64,000 nt of DNA from the NCBI GenBank assembly GCA_031216915.1, contig JAUFNR010000012.1, positions 744,001 through 808,000 of the forward strand, written 5' to 3'. The DNA comes from Pictodentalium vernedei (Eukaryota > Mollusca > Scaphopoda > Dentaliida > Dentaliidae). Shown in pieces: positions 30,806 through 43,282 of this stretch. Every line of letters starts with the position of its first letter. Within the stretch, counting starts at the first letter, position 1. Below the pieces are notes generated by a model. It ran no database searches, was not told where the DNA came from, and was given only the letters and a program-made list of their open reading frames with translations. Both the position numbers and the translations under genes were made by a program.

Positions 30806-30843
30806 AGTATAAAAAATATATAAATTACTATAAATTTTTTAAC

Positions 30844-31070
30844 TTTCTGAACCTATGGTCCCATTTGAACCAAATTTAGTATGAGGTATTATTGGGTCAT
30901 AAGTACTTGACGCATGCAAAAAAAATATTCCTGTGTCCCTGTGGGAACTCCAGAAGCTAAAAATAGAAATAATTTCAATCAGCCATATTTCTCAAACCAC
31001 ATGGAACAGAGAACTGTTATTTGGTATGAAGCAAGCTTAGGACCAGTAGAATTGAATGGTAAAAAAAAGC
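30844..31070 (+). mobile_element. Pearl-like element, continuation right of DIRS copy 3
   Basis: It begins TTTCTGAACCTATGG and follows the uninterrupted element from about 19970. It fades after GAATGGTAAAAAAAAGC; 31071-31320 holds no recognisable repeat. Confidence 0.65.
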
Positions 31071-31324
31071 AAACCAATATGTTTCCCAGTGTTAGAGAAA
31101 GGAATGAGATGAGCAACAAGCAAAACTGCAGTTTATTTTACGAAATCCTTTTACTTGGACAATAATATGCTGTAAAATGTAATACACTGTTGGAAAGGGC
31201 TTGAAGACCATCAGAGCACTTCATCTCCAAAGTCAAATAGGGAAGACTTTTATTATAAAATAGATCATGTTTCTTGAAGAGCTAACAAATTAATACAATG
31301 GTCAATTGATGGATATGTTTTTAT

Positions 31325-32505
31325 TAGCTCACCGAAGGGAGCTTAACTTATCACCGGCGGGCCATCATCTTCCGTCGTGAACATTTTTCAAACGACTTCT
31401 CCTCTGAAACCACTGGTCCAATTTTCACGAAACTTCATGTGGATGTTCATTACTATATGGCAATTCAAGTTTGTTCAAATGAAATGGCCAAATCCCATGG
31501 GGGCTCTGTATGGGGCATAACTCTGATAGCACCGTATGAATTATAGAAAAATTATTAAAAAATCTTCTTCTCCACAACCAGTGGGCAGAATCTTTTGATA
31601 CTTGGTATGCAGCATCTTGGTATGGGTCTGATTCAAGTTTGTTCAAATCGGCCCCCTGGATTCATATTTGGGCTCACTATAGAAGCCCAAATTCGAACTT
31701 AATGCATTTCAGGCAAATTTCTTTAAAAATCTTCTTCTCAAGATCCAGCAGGCAGAATCTTTTGATATTGGGTATGCAGCATGCTTAGGGGGGTGAGATT
31801 CAAGTTTGTTCAAGCCAAGTCCCTGGGTTCATATTTGGGCTCACTGTGGTAGCCCGAATTATAACTTAGTTCAAAATGAGGAATTTTCTTTAAAAATCTT
31901 CTTCTTCAGATCCATCAGTCAGAATGTTTTGATATTTGGTATGCAGCATCTTTAGGGGGGTGAGATTCAAGTTTGTTCAAACCATGTCCCTAGGTCCATA
32001 TTTGGGCTCACTGTGGAAGCCTGAATGATAACTTAGTTCAAAATGAGGAATTTTCTTTAAAAATCTTCTTCTTCAGATGCAGCAGTCGGAATGTTTTGAT
32101 ATTTGCTATGCAGCATCCTTAGGCGGGTGAGATTCAAGTTTGTTCAAGCCATAGCCCTAGGTCCATATTTGGGCTCACTGTGGGAGCTTGAATTGTAACT
32201 TAGTTCGAAATGAGGAATTTTCTTTAAAAATCTTCTTCTTCAGATGCAGCAGTCAGAATGTTTTGATATGTGGTTTGTAGCATCCTTAGTGGGGTGAGAT
32301 TCAAGTTTGTTAAAGCCAAGTCTCTGGGTTCATATTTGGGCTCACTGTGGGAGCCTGACTGATTACTTAGTTCAAAATGAGGAATTTTCTTTAAAAATCT
32401 TCTTCTTCAGATCCAGCAGATGAATGCTTTGATATTTGGTATGCAGCATCCTTAGGGGGGTAAGATTCAAGTTTGTTGAAGCCATGTCCCTAGTTCCATA
32501 AAATT
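31325..32505 (+). mobile_element. Pearl-like element with about six ~166-bp units
   Basis: The 5' end TTAGCTCACCGAAGGGAGC is followed by the usual GTCGTGAACATTTTTCAAAC. Tandem units carry TTTGATATTTGGTATGCAGC near 31595, 31930, 32095, 32260 and 32428. The 3' hairpin is missing. Confidence 0.65.
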
Positions 32506-32676
32506 TGTCTCTCATGACTTCATTCCTTTGTAGTGTTGATGAACCATGTCTAACTGAATGTGACCCCAAATACTTCGACTGATAACTTTTTAATACAAAG
32601 GAACAGGTGCCCCAGCATGGATTGTTTGGTTAAACCCAAAACTTGTTTTCTGAGTGCCTTATCAGTTGTTTTTTGG

Positions 32677-32712
32677 CAAGTCTTGGTTGCCTTTGTAGGC
32701 AGCCAAGACTTG
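32677..32712. repeat. Inverted repeat
   Basis: CAAGTCTTGGTTGCCT pairs with AGGCAGCCAAGACTTG around a 4-nt loop. The rest of 32506-33116 shows nothing I recognise. Confidence 0.55.
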
Positions 32713-33116
32713 ACTAGAAATAACTGCAAAGCCACAGGAGGTGGACTTACAGCATATAACGAAACTGTATAAAAATCTTGAGGCCCCTAAGGGTTAAAGG
32801 TTTAGTAATATTGGAAAACTAAAACATTGTCTCCTTATTTCTTACATGGCAAAGAACAGGACTGTTTGCCCAGTTTGTACCTGAACAACACAAGGTTCCA
32901 TGGGGTCTGAGGCACTCACCTAAAAGAAGTGATGTCACACGAAGCCTACATATGATATTTCAAGCTAATTAGATGAAGGCTATAGTCTGTAAGATATGTC
33001 AAAAGAAATTGCATTGACTACAAGGCAATATGCAACATGCCATTACAACGGTAATTTTTTATTGAAATGTGGCAAAATTCAAATCTATACACCATTCTAA
33101 ATAAGCATATGAAGTT

Positions 33117-33780
33117 TTAACCCTTTATCCAATGTAATGGCCAAAACTGGCCAGCGCTATTCACAAAAATCACCATTCAATTTTCATTATTTTTTTCATT
33201 CTTCTCTCAAAAACATAGCTTATGATCCCTCATTGGAACGAGCTCATTCCAATAAGGGGAAATAAGCTATGTTTTGACATAAACGATGTTATTGTCCCAG
33301 ATGGGTCTGTCCATACCCCTGCCATGATTATTCTAAACCAAAATGGGACATAACTCTGGTAAAAAAAAAGTCTGATTGAACCTACGATCACAGGTGCATT
33401 GGTTCCCATAGTAGTGAACATCCATACGAAGTTTCAAAGGAATCAACCCATAAACAGAGAAAAATATCCGAACAAAATTCTATGCCTGCTTTTTCAAGTA
33501 CAAAAAGGACATAATTCTGGCAAAAAAAATCCAACCAAAACTATAATTGCAGGTGCGCAAATGTCCATGGTAGTGAATATTCGTATCAAGTTTTGAGCAG
33601 ATTGGTCCATAAATGTCAGAAAAATTCCTGGACAAAATTATGTCTGTGTGATTCAGGAAAATGCCCCCCCCCAACTCGCGAAAAAGAGGGGGGTGGGGGA
33701 GGGGAAAAATGAAGAAAAAAATTAGTTATTAAAGAATTTTTATTTGCAAGTGTTGGTTGCCTTTCGTATTAAAGGGTTAA
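33117..33780. mobile_element. TTAA-flanked MITE with internal insertion
   Basis: The ends are TTAA+CCCTTTATCC and TTAAAGGG+TTAA. The family sequence resumes at ATGAAGAAAAAAATTAGTTA (about 33710) after an inserted segment from about 33290. Confidence 0.6.
33290..33710 (+). repeat. Insert with two diverged tandem units
   Basis: Two units of roughly 140-150 bp share CAGGTGC...TCC(C)ATAGTAGTGAA, GAAGTTTCAAA and TCCAT...CAGAAAAAT. They resemble modules of mollusc tandem elements. Bases 33781-34527 hold no recognisable feature. Confidence 0.4.
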
Positions 33781-34566
33781 CATCGTGACTTTTAATTGAA
33801 AACCCCACAAAATGTGACTATTCCAAAATATTTACCCAAAAAAGTTAAAATAGTGGAAATTTGTTCTCTTTTCGATACACGAGATGTTGACAAAAAATGT
33901 GTATGTAAAGAATGTTTGGTGCAATCATGTTGTGTTTGCTGCAACAATATAATGGGAGTGAGAATGTGCAGTTAAACTACTTATCATTTTGTTGTGATGT
34001 GTTCCAGTTGGAATGATAATAATCATTGATTACATAATACTCACATGCTTGTAAACATATCAACCATCTTATAATGATATATTTACACTGGCACTCCCAA
34101 TATTATATTCGTTTTTCTTTGCCTTCGCAAAACATCATGCAATTCACTGACTTTACTAGGTATTTAACACAATGTCTGATTCGATTTGGATTCAAATCTC
34201 TCTTAAGATTCGATTCGAGAAAAAAATTTATGATTCACAGGGGCCCAATGAAGATTTATAATGACCATATCTCCAACATTATAAAACGGACATTCCCTCA
34301 GCACCACAAATCAAATTTTTGAATTGGGTGCCCTGGAAAAATCCTTGGAAGTGGCTGAAAAAGTTGCTTGAATTTGCATTTTATTACACCTCCAACGTAT
34401 CTCCGGTGGCATAATTTATTTTAAAATGGGCATGTGTGTGCATCTAATCTTTCTTGTCTCTGCTAAAGCTAAAAAATATTACTAGAGGTATATCACATTT
34501 CTGCAACTTGTGGAGTCCTGAATTATACTGTCCAAAAAAGGTTAAGCACCCCTCCCCCCATAACAT

Positions 34567-34923
34567 ATTTATTCATTGGTGTTTAAGGTCACATATTTAT
34601 GCACATTGGCTAATCATGACCGTGACAGTTTTACGGGTGGAGGAAGCCGGAGTACCCGGAGAGAACCACCGAGCAACGACGAGCAGCTGTCAGCTCCCCA
34701 ACATCGTCACTCCGCACTGCAGCACAGGCAGGGTTAGATTGGTTGAAGACATGCGTACCATCGACGTGCAGTACGCCTCAGTACACAGCGTCATCGTGCC
34801 CCCACGTGGGCAATGGAGATGAAGTGTCTTGCCCAAGGACACAACGCGGTTGCCGCAGGTGGGATTCGAACCGAGGACCTCTCGGCTTGCAGCCTGCACC
34901 TCTACCTACTGAGCCACCGCACT
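34567..34923 (-). mobile_element. SINE with tRNA-like head, 17-bp target duplication
   Basis: On the minus strand the head reads GTGGCTCAGTAGGTAGAGG (box A) ... GGTTCGAATCC (box B), and the tail ends in AATAAAT. It is flanked by CCCTCCCCCCATAACAT at 34550-34566 and 34924-34940, a perfect duplication made at insertion. Confidence 0.8.
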
Positions 34924-35169
34924 CCCTCCCCCCATAACATCTGTGGTTATATGAATATCTCATATTGTGACATTCCCCTCCCAGCCCCCATCCCCCCCAT
35001 AACATCGGAGGGGGCATAGATCCTAAAAACTAGTGAACATTTGGTGGCTATTGACCACGTGACTGCCGTGCATATCTGGTGTATGCTGTACTGCATTAAG
35101 TCTGATTTTTGACGAGACTTTTTAGGTCACTCCCTGTTGTGCTTCTCAAGAATGTTCAGTCTGTTGACC

Positions 35170-35630
35170 TTTTTAGTGGGGGAAGCATCATGATTTGGGC
35201 CGGTGTCTGCTCTTGAGGCAAAACTTTACTTTACATCGACAACAGAAAGATGAACACAAATCTACGGGGACAACATTTTGGAGCCGATTGCCATCCACTA
35301 TGGTTGCCATTTCCTTTGAAACTAATATTATTTGGACAATAATGCCAGGCCTCTCTGAGCGAGAATAGTGCAAGAATTTAAAGATATACAACAGGACGTG
35401 AACTTGATGGATTTTCGTGCAAAGAGCCCGGACTGTAACCTGATAGAATGTCTGAGACATGTTCAGCTGGAGAGTGGTTAATGGACAGCCACCACCTCAT
35501 GACATCGACAGTCTGCATTTACATAGGAATGTGAAATATCTCATGAGAGAAATTCAGAAGGTCATCAGCAGCATGCCACGTCGATTAAAATGTGTTAGAG
35601 ATGCTCGAGGCAGTCCCACCAGATACTGAA
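35170..35630 (+). pseudogene. Tc1-like transposase remnant
   Basis: Legible pieces include GGSIMIWAGVCS (near 35180), a MDFRAKSPDCNLIE block corresponding to the WPA.SPDLNPIEHLW region (near 35407) and a C-terminal ISSMPRRLKCVRDARG-like end. Several stops and frameshifts separate them. The N-terminal DNA-binding part is not seen. The family cuts and pastes at TA. Confidence 0.6.
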
Positions 35631-36022
35631 CAGTGTGACGTTTTTTGACGTCAGTGGTGCCTGTTGTTCATTCAATAAAAAAAAATGATCCAGAAACCCT
35701 TGTTTCACTAATAAGGCATATTCCACCTACTAACAAATAGGTTTTCTCTCATGAGAATTTACCCATTTACTTCATACCCACTGGTGTTGAGGGGGGGGGG
35801 GGGGGGGGTGGGGAGGGGTGCGTTTAACATTTTTTGGACAGTATATTTTTCTAAGGTGGTTTGTAACATGAGTATTTTTTTCTGTTTATTGAGGTTTAAC
35901 TCTTTGCATGCTGTTGGTGGATATGCTGCCTCATAGCAGCCATGACTAGACTTCATGAAAAATATTTTGAAAATACCCATCGGCTTAAGATTTAATGATA
36001 CTTTCCTCAACCAAATCACTTG

Positions 36023-36165
36023 AGACAGTTTTACAGGTACCTGCCATGAACCCCTAATTTTACGGGTGCCTGGAAAGAACCACTAGGCAAGAATGAGTAA
36101 CTGCCAGACTCTCCAACTTGCTAACCAAGCGTAAGCAAGTTACGCATTAGTTGAAGGCAAGGGAA
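36023..36165 (-). mobile_element. SINE remnant
   Basis: GACAGTTTTACAGGTACCTG and AGAACCACTAGGCAAGA match the shared SINE body on the minus strand. Confidence 0.4.
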
Positions 36166-36186
36166 CTGTCATCAGGGACCAGGCGT

Positions 36187-36256
36187 GAGGGCGATTAAGT
36201 CGCCCTTCTAAGCCCAAAGTCGCTAGAAAAATAGTCGGGGCGATTACAAGTCGCCC
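36187..36256. repeat. Pair of GGGCGA...TCGCCC hairpins
   Basis: GGGCGATTAAGTCGCCC and GGGGCGATTACAAGTCGCCC lie about 50 bp apart in otherwise unique sequence. Bases 36257-36599 show no supported gene. Confidence 0.45.
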
Positions 36257-36611
36257 TCTAAAAATTGGCCAAAATGAGAAAAGGCTGAACTGAGTGATGC
36301 GAGGTTTACATGAAAACGAGTATTTTCAAAAATCGAATGTGCTAGAGTGTGATAAATGGGCATTTTAATTCGTCAAATAAACGTCCATTTATTTGAAATC
36401 ACACGACAAGCAATTGTCCATTGTCGCTTTTGGCGGATTTTTTTATTTCTATTTTGTTGCGTTCCAGTCGGAGCTTCAAGTGTCGAAACGAAAATAGGTG
36501 ACTTACGCGACTCAACAAAACAACCCAGTTTGAAAGTAGGTTACGTCGCTTACGATGCCGAAAATGTATACACAACGGACGTATTTTATAACACATTATA
36601 TTTTTATACTG

Positions 36612-36800
36612 TACCAATGACCCAGACATAGCTGGTGCTAACTCTTAAAATATAGGGCCAAACACAAATTTTGCCCCCCAATCCCCAAAATTTGCATCTA
36701 AAACTAAAGAAAACATGTCCTGAAAGGCCCTCCACACTTCGCCCCTACTGCGCATGCGCAGTGTCAAGGACGTTCCGAAATTGGCGCCATTAATCATTCT
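36612..36800 (+). repeat. Left inverted terminal repeat (copy 4)
   Basis: It pairs with 43283-43471; the palindrome is at 36747-36762. Confidence 0.8.
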
Positions 36801-37691
36801 AAGTTTGGCCCTTCATCAGTTAACATCTGACTGATCTTTGTGCTTATAAATCTCAGTTTAAATGATGCTAGACACATAAATATTAGTGAAATGGTGATTC
36901 TAAGGAGGATAGAGAAGGAGGAGAGGAAAAGAATGTGTGACAGAATATTATCAGGGCTGTAACTTAAAATTTTTTAATGAAATTATGTTAAGTTACCTAT
37001 TTTCAAGGCAGCAGCCATTTTGTTGTCATTCTGATTATTTAGTTACACTGTTTTTTAAGTGTTTTCCTCTCTCCCTGTCCTTTAAGTTCCCCCTTGCTAT
37101 TCTCCCATACTTTTGGCATAGTTTCTGTAATTATTATTACTAAAATTTCTTGGGAGTTTTAGCTGAATAACAGAATGAATTCTGTTCTTTCCCCATGTTT
37201 ACGTCTTCACCTACGGGTGGTTAGGCATTGTGTTCTGCATCTACCATCTGATGTTCTGCAGTTTCTTCCCTGGAAGTCTCTGTTTTGCATCAGATAGTGT
37301 ATTTTTGGTAACTGATTTCGGGCCTGGGTGCCTGGAGTCTTATTTTAGTGTTTTTACACTCATTGTTTACATTTACAACAGCCCTCTCTGTGAGGGGGGG
37401 ATTTCTAAAAAATAATATCTTTATGTTATTTTAATCATAACTAGATACATTATTATTGTTCGTAAGTGTTGAATAAATTGTTTAAAATATTTTTAAAATT
37501 TTTGTCCACACTTAGGCTTGGGATCCATTGGGGCTCAACGTTACTTTTCAGAAACTTGAGCTGTTCTGAAAAAATATTTTTTCAAAATATTTTGATTTCA
37601 ATTATTTTTTCTATATTAATGGATCATATTATTATTATGTATTTTGATTGCCAGGGGTTAGTGCGAGTACCAGGACTTGTTTTCTTTTCAC

Positions 37692-40626
37692 ATTGAAAGG
37701 ATATTGATCAATTGTTTTAAGAGGAAGTCTTCCTCTGACTTTATTATCATTCTATATGTGGTCAGTGTACTCGCATTAACTCCTGTTCTGTATCGTATGA
37801 TTTCGATGACAATATGGGAAGCGTATGTCACGGTATGTTGTTGGGGATTTGGACACTCCGGTCCTTTCCCTGCAGGGTCACTCTACTTTATCAATTTCTA
37901 TTTCAGACGATCAAGATTAGGGTGATGTATCTGTGATGCCTTCCAACAGTGTGCCTCCGTCGTCACAATTAATGAAGGGCTAGCGGAAAAGTGCTCATGT
38001 AAATACGCCAATTGCCTAAGAGGACCCTAGTAGGTTCGACGGCCTTTGACGTCCGCTAGCTCGCCCGGTGTAGCGTCCATTCACCGAATGGTTCGGCAGC
38101 CGGGTTCGTCCGTTGCGGTCTAGAAGGAATTTTGGGGTGATGCGAGCACTATAAATTAACTTAATGCACACCCAGTGACGGCGGATCGGAGGGAGAACGC
38201 AGGAAGCCTTTTAGTCCGGTTCATAGCTCGTTCCGGTCCATCCGGACGGCAAGCGAGAGAGGCCCCTCTCTCGTTCAACAACATCTGGCCCCAGATGTTG
38301 TGGTACAAAATGTGTCGCAAGCGGAGCATACGTCCGTCGCTCGGGACGCTCCGTTGTATAGGCAGTCCGCTGAGACTGCTAAGGCTTCCTCTTCTCGTCA
38401 GCGCACACGACCGCACCTTGGCTGCGTGACCGCCGATATATTACCAGCTTCGCCGATCAAGGATTCTTCGGCGACCAGGTCACACCATCCGGTAGCCAGG
38501 GACACGAGGCCTGCAGACTCCGGACGTTCGCATAGGAAGTGTGCGGGAGTCAACGTACACGGAGCTTCCGGCGGCAATGCATCGTAAGACCGCTACTGCA
38601 CAGGCCTCGGGAACGGACGTGCTTTCCTTAATAGCACAGTTTATCGCAGCATCCCAGCATCAACTGAATCTGTCGCATATATTTTATCCGACGATGCTGG
38701 GTCGGGACGCTCCGCGGAAGCGGGTACGGACGTCCGAAAGTTTCATCCGGTCCGACGGGATACCGAAAGGGATTCGGAGGATTTCGAGCTTTCCCTTTCG
38801 GAACAACATATGCTGTTGTGTATGTCATCTGACTTGGTCTTCTACAGCTTCTTTTGTCGGACCAGAATGCTGCGATGCCGGATAAGAAACTGATAGCGTC
38901 GGTGGACTTAGAAATTTTTGGTTCGGTTCAGGGACATCGTCCCTCAGTTCCGACATAGTCCAATAATGTCACACAAACTTTCGAATTATTGAACGACGCT
39001 ATATATATTATTATTTTATGCTTGCTATCCAAGCATTTCTGGTTTCTTGTTCGAAGAGTTACGGAGATGTCTTTCAAAAGTGTGCCTCTGTCGTCATAGT
39101 TAATGAAGAGTTAGCGGCAATAAGTGCTCATGGAATATGTCTATCGCCTACGGAGTGACATTCGCTAGCTCACCCGGTGTAGCGTACATTCATCGAATGG
39201 TTCGGCTGCCGGGTTCGTCCGTTGCGGTCTAGGAAGGAGATTTGGGTGATGCGAGCACTTTAATTACTTTAGTACTCACCCAGTGACGGCAGATTGAGGA
39301 CAGATCGGAGGAAGCCTGTTAGTCCGGTTCCTGGCTTGTCCAGGTCCGTCCGGGCTGTGAGCGAGAGAGGTCCCTCTCTCGCCCAACAACATAGGGAACC
39401 GCATGTTGTGGTTCAGATATTTTACATTCGGAGCATATGTCCGTTGGTCGGGACGCTCCGTTATATTGACAGTCCGAGAGACTGTCTTTAATGCTTCCTC
39501 ATCCTCACAGCAGGGCACACGACCGCACATTGGCTACGTGACCTCGAGTATCCGATCAGTTTCGGCATTCAGTGATTCCACGGCGAATAGGTCGTGCCAT
39601 CCGGTAGCCAAGGGACACGAGGCCTATACACTCCGTTCGCTCGCATATTGGTAGTATGCACGGGGTAACAATCACGGAGCTTCCAGCGGCAATGCATCGT
39701 AAGACCGCTTCTCCTCAGGCCTCAGTGACGGACGTGCTATCCGAGTTAGCACAGTTGTTTCGCAGCATCCCAGCAATTGACAGTTTCTCGGTCGAATCAG
39801 GAATTATCCGACGGCGCTGGGTCGGTGCGGTCCGCGGTTGCATCAGCTACGGACGACCGAACGCTTTATAGGGTCCGACAGGATGGCGAAAGGGATTCGA
39901 AAGATTTCGAGTTTTCCCTTTAGTAGTATCGGAAGATGCCTTTCATATCTTCTGGCATTATCTTCCAGTGATTATTATTTCGGACTTCATTGCTGCGATC
40001 TTGGATAAGAGACTTATAGCGTCATTGGACTCGGATTTTTCGATCGGTTCAGGGACATTGTCCCTGACTTACCGACGCAGTCCAATATTGTCATTACAAC
40101 ATGTGTTTTATTTTTCGACGCTATATATATATATATATACAAGCCTGCTACTAAGCATGATAGTTTAGTTTCTTGTCCGCGTTGCTCATTTCTGCCATTT
40201 TATCATTTATACAAATAGTTTATTTTGGCAGAGCAGGGCATACCGAGAGTTCATATGCGTCTAGACGGTGTGATTAAAGACTGCAAATATTCTTTTTCGC
40301 CGTTTATGTCTTTTCCAATTTCAATGTTGGGAACGACATTATGTATAGTAGACTTAACTTAGACGCTTTATTATACGTAATCCGCCTTACTGAGGCGTTA
40401 TCATTACGTCTTCAAGAAAAGATTTACGTGATATTATTCTCAATGTAATTTCTTTTGAGGGCAGTAGTTTGTTCACGTATAACTCCGCCCTTCAGTGGCT
40501 GATTGGAGTTAGTTAGACGTGACGCAGCCCTAGCTACATCCACACGCGTGGATAGTAAGGTTAAGAACTCTCTCAGAGTCGCTTCGTTCTCGGAGGAGCT
40601 TCTCTTCGACGGCAACTTTTCGGCAA
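37692..40626 (+). pseudogene. Degenerate gag of DIRS copy 4, two tandem gag blocks
   Basis: The start codon position reads ATT, as in copy 3. Two successive blocks (about 38050-39150 and 39160-40100) both match the same part of copy 2 gag (about 8930-9800), so the ancestor of copies 3 and 4 already carried a gag duplication. The second block is more decayed. It ends at the breakpoint of the polymerase deletion. Confidence 0.72.
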
Positions 40627-42529
40627 TCCATGAATTGCTCGATTTATACGTTCTCTTGTCTATCTAGTGTTACAAGAGATTCAGACTGGGGCAAACATTC
40701 GGTGGTTGACTCAGAGAGTGCCGCCGCAGTTGCCGGATCCGAGTGTGGCTGTTATGACGGTTGCCAGTCAAACAGATTGGGATATAATACTGATCCCTAC
40801 GGATTCGAAGTGCCAGGGTCTTTGGGTTCCGCAGTCTTTTAGCAATCAGTTTAACTTCCGCGGAATAATGTTTTTTAGGCTTGCTTTATGTCATTGCATG
40901 AACATTATTCAGAAACGCATGCCCAAATTCCTGTCCTTTAATTCGACAGCAGTGGCGTATCTCCGGAACCAGGGAGGCACTCTTTCGTTTCCGTTATTCA
41001 ATTTAATGGAAAGAATCCGTCTGTTGGTTATTGTACACCAAGTTCAGTTTTGGTCAGTCATATTCCGGGTCGTCTGATTGTTTTATCGGACTCCCGTTCT
41101 CTTACGGGTCGCTTGTTGCTGTCAGAATGGACTCTCAACAAACAAGTATTCAATCAGATTTGCTATCTATGGGAGCGCCCAATGATGATTTATTTATGAC
41201 ACAGCTTGCTAATCAATTGCAGACGTATGTGTTGGCTTGTCCAGATCTCTGAGCTAATATTGTTAACGCTCTATTGATCTATAGGACGGAATGATAGGAT
41301 ACGCGTATCCTCCGGCGCTGTTGTTTTAGCAGGTATTGCTAAGATAAACAACCACAATACATTTCTGTTGATAGCATCTCTATCTTCACAGAGATCATGA
41401 GTAATTTACTCTCTTGTCTACTGTGGGTCTTAACGTGAAATCTTCCTCTATGTGAGGATCTTTTTCACTGGGTAAATCGTGTCATCTTTATCACAACCAG
41501 CAAGGTCGCAACCTTCATGTATTCCGTTGTGTGGTCCGTATTGCATTGTAAGCACTGTACTGGACGAGCTTTGGACGCGATTTCTTACTATAGGAGATCC
41601 TCTTCTTCGCTATTCTATGCGGCTAAAGTGGAGGCTCTTCCGTCGTGGTGTAGGGATCATTATGTTCATATTGTTGATCCCTCCATACTACTCATTGCTA
41701 TTTTTTAGTATACTTGTTTCACAAGGTCTACTGCAGCCTGTTATTATTTAGGTTATAGGTTTATGTTACCTCATACCTATGCACTCTACGATAGTTTACA
41801 ATTGAGTCTTTTGTCTCTTTATCTAAGTCAGTTAGTAACTTTTTGATAAATAGACTTAGAATCTTTAGATTAAATTCCTATACGGATTTTAACTTCGGTT
41901 CTTATTTAGCATTTGAGCCTCTGGAAACAGTAGTTTTCAAATTCTGACCTTTTAGACAGTAATTCTGTTGGTTTCTCTTTTACTGTAGAGTCAGTGAGTT
42001 TCATGCACTATCGATGGATGATTTTCACTTTCATAGTTTCGGAATCAATACTTCCGTTACTATTTAGGTTGGATTGTTACATAAGAGTTAGGCTCCTATT
42101 ATCCGGAACCTATTATTTTAAGGTCCTTCCGTCTTCGTATGGGCATAGGCCTTTACTCTTTCCGGGTACAGTTTATGTATTTATAAACAGATATCTGTTT
42201 ATTACAAAGGGCGTAAGCTTCTTCTGTCTTTGATGTCTAGTAGAAGGACGTTACGCTCCATTTTATTGTTAATGGATTCTATTAACTATCGGTACTGCTT
42301 ATGGTATATCATTGACTTAGCAGTTGTGCTTAAGATTTCGGCTCATGAAGTAAGAGTTCTTCTACTTCTTGGGCTTACATTAATAGTGTCGCTATTATAG
42401 ATTTTTGAAGGCCGCTCATTGCGCTCAGCCATCCACATTCATGAATTTTATCTTAGAAATATCGAGTCCATTTCTGGAGGCCTCTATTGTTAGGTCTATT
42501 ATCTACTGCTCAGAATGTCATTCACTTAA
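40627..42529 (+). pseudogene. Degenerate RNase H to tyrosine recombinase of DIRS copy 4
   Basis: It is colinear with copy 3. A short RNase H piece coding NQGGTLSFPLFNLMERI remains open near 40967. The recombinase region has many stops. Since it shares almost every lesion with copy 3, the lesions predate both insertions. Confidence 0.72.
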
Positions 42530-42591
42530 CAGTTGCTACTATAGCTAGGTAGGCTGTCTGTTTCGGCAGTGTCTCCGTTCGGCTGCCCTCT

Positions 42592-42643
42592 TCGCTCTGG
42601 GCTATTTGACCCAGGGCAAGAAAAAGGGGGGGGGGGGGGGGGA
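42592..42643 (+). other. Bipartite hairpin and G-run (copy 4)
   Basis: The same CTGGG...CCCAG stem and loop, followed by AAGAAAAA and a G-run. Confidence 0.6.
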
Positions 42644-42975
42644 GGGTGTTCCCTTGGGTCACCTGTTTTACTATGAAAACAAGGGGATACCTCCTCCGGA
42701 GTTAGTAATTCTGAGCTGTTATTGGGATGGTTGTTTAGTGAGAAGTTTAGGTTTTTAAAATTCATTCAAGTCTTAGTTTTTAAAGTATAGCTTTTGAATA
42801 TTGCATATGTCAACGGACATGATTATGCAATCCTCAGACACTTTTAGGAGTATAAGAGTCTCTATTCTCTAGACTTACTTTATTTATTGGCTTACTTTAA
42901 AAATTATTAGTATAAGGATTATATTGGATATTAATAGAGTACATGGATGTATGAAGCTCAATTTTGGAAGGTGTT

Positions 42976-43010
42976 GTATCTTTCTAATTTATCATAAATA
43001 AGAAAGATAC
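42976..43010 (+). other. 3' noncoding hairpin (copy 4)
   Basis: GTATCTTTCT and AGAAAGATAC arms are intact. Confidence 0.6.
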
Positions 43011-43118
43011 ATGTAAGGCCTATTACTTCTTTTTCCCTACAGGGGATGACTCTATTTTATTTTATTGAGCGTATTCCATTTTGCTCTATGTCCTTGGCCC
43101 TCCAGCCTTTTTACTATT

Positions 43119-43207
43119 CAGCTATGTCTGGGTCATTGGTACAGTATAAAAATGTTAAAAAATTTATAGTAATTTATATATTTTTTATACTTACCAATGA
43201 CCCAGAC
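43119..43207 (+). repeat. Internal complementary region (copy 4)
   Basis: It carries CAGCTATGTC, again matching this copy's own ends. Confidence 0.8.
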
Positions 43208-43282
43208 GGGGATGGCCCTCCCAGGAGTTGGGAACTCTTGCCTCCCCGCTGAGTACATAGCGCTTACCAGGCACTGGTTATT

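Larger units (their letters stand above)
22570..30843 (+). mobile_element. DIRS element, degenerate RT-deleted copy 3 (8274 bp)
   Basis: Both ends, both ITRs and the internal complementary region are present, but no frame is intact. Relative to copy 2 the segment from the end of the gag core to RNase H (copy 2 about 10400-11690) is missing, so the polymerase motifs are gone. It is longer than copy 4 because a 1271-bp gag block is duplicated. Joining the flanks recreates AAAATTTCTAT+TTTC exactly as in the uninterrupted element, so there is no target duplication. Confidence 0.88.
34528..35841 (+). mobile_element. Tc1/mariner-like element, decayed, with SINE inside
   Basis: Inverted ends CTGTCCAAAAAAGGTTAA and TTAACATTTTTTGGACAG are each flanked by TA. 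The length is 1314 bp including a 374-bp SINE insertion. A degenerate transposase lies between. Confidence 0.7.

Noticed and set aside
1-30843. DIRS copies 1 and 3 as one segmental duplication with their flank
   Set aside because: They share the flank position but belong to different lineages (copy 3 has the polymerase deletion and gag duplication), so a simple duplication does not explain them.
36356-36631. 91-codon plus-strand frame running into DIRS copy 4
   Set aside because: It ends inside the DIRS left ITR and has no splice signals or recognisable domain. The stretch before it looks like decayed repeat.
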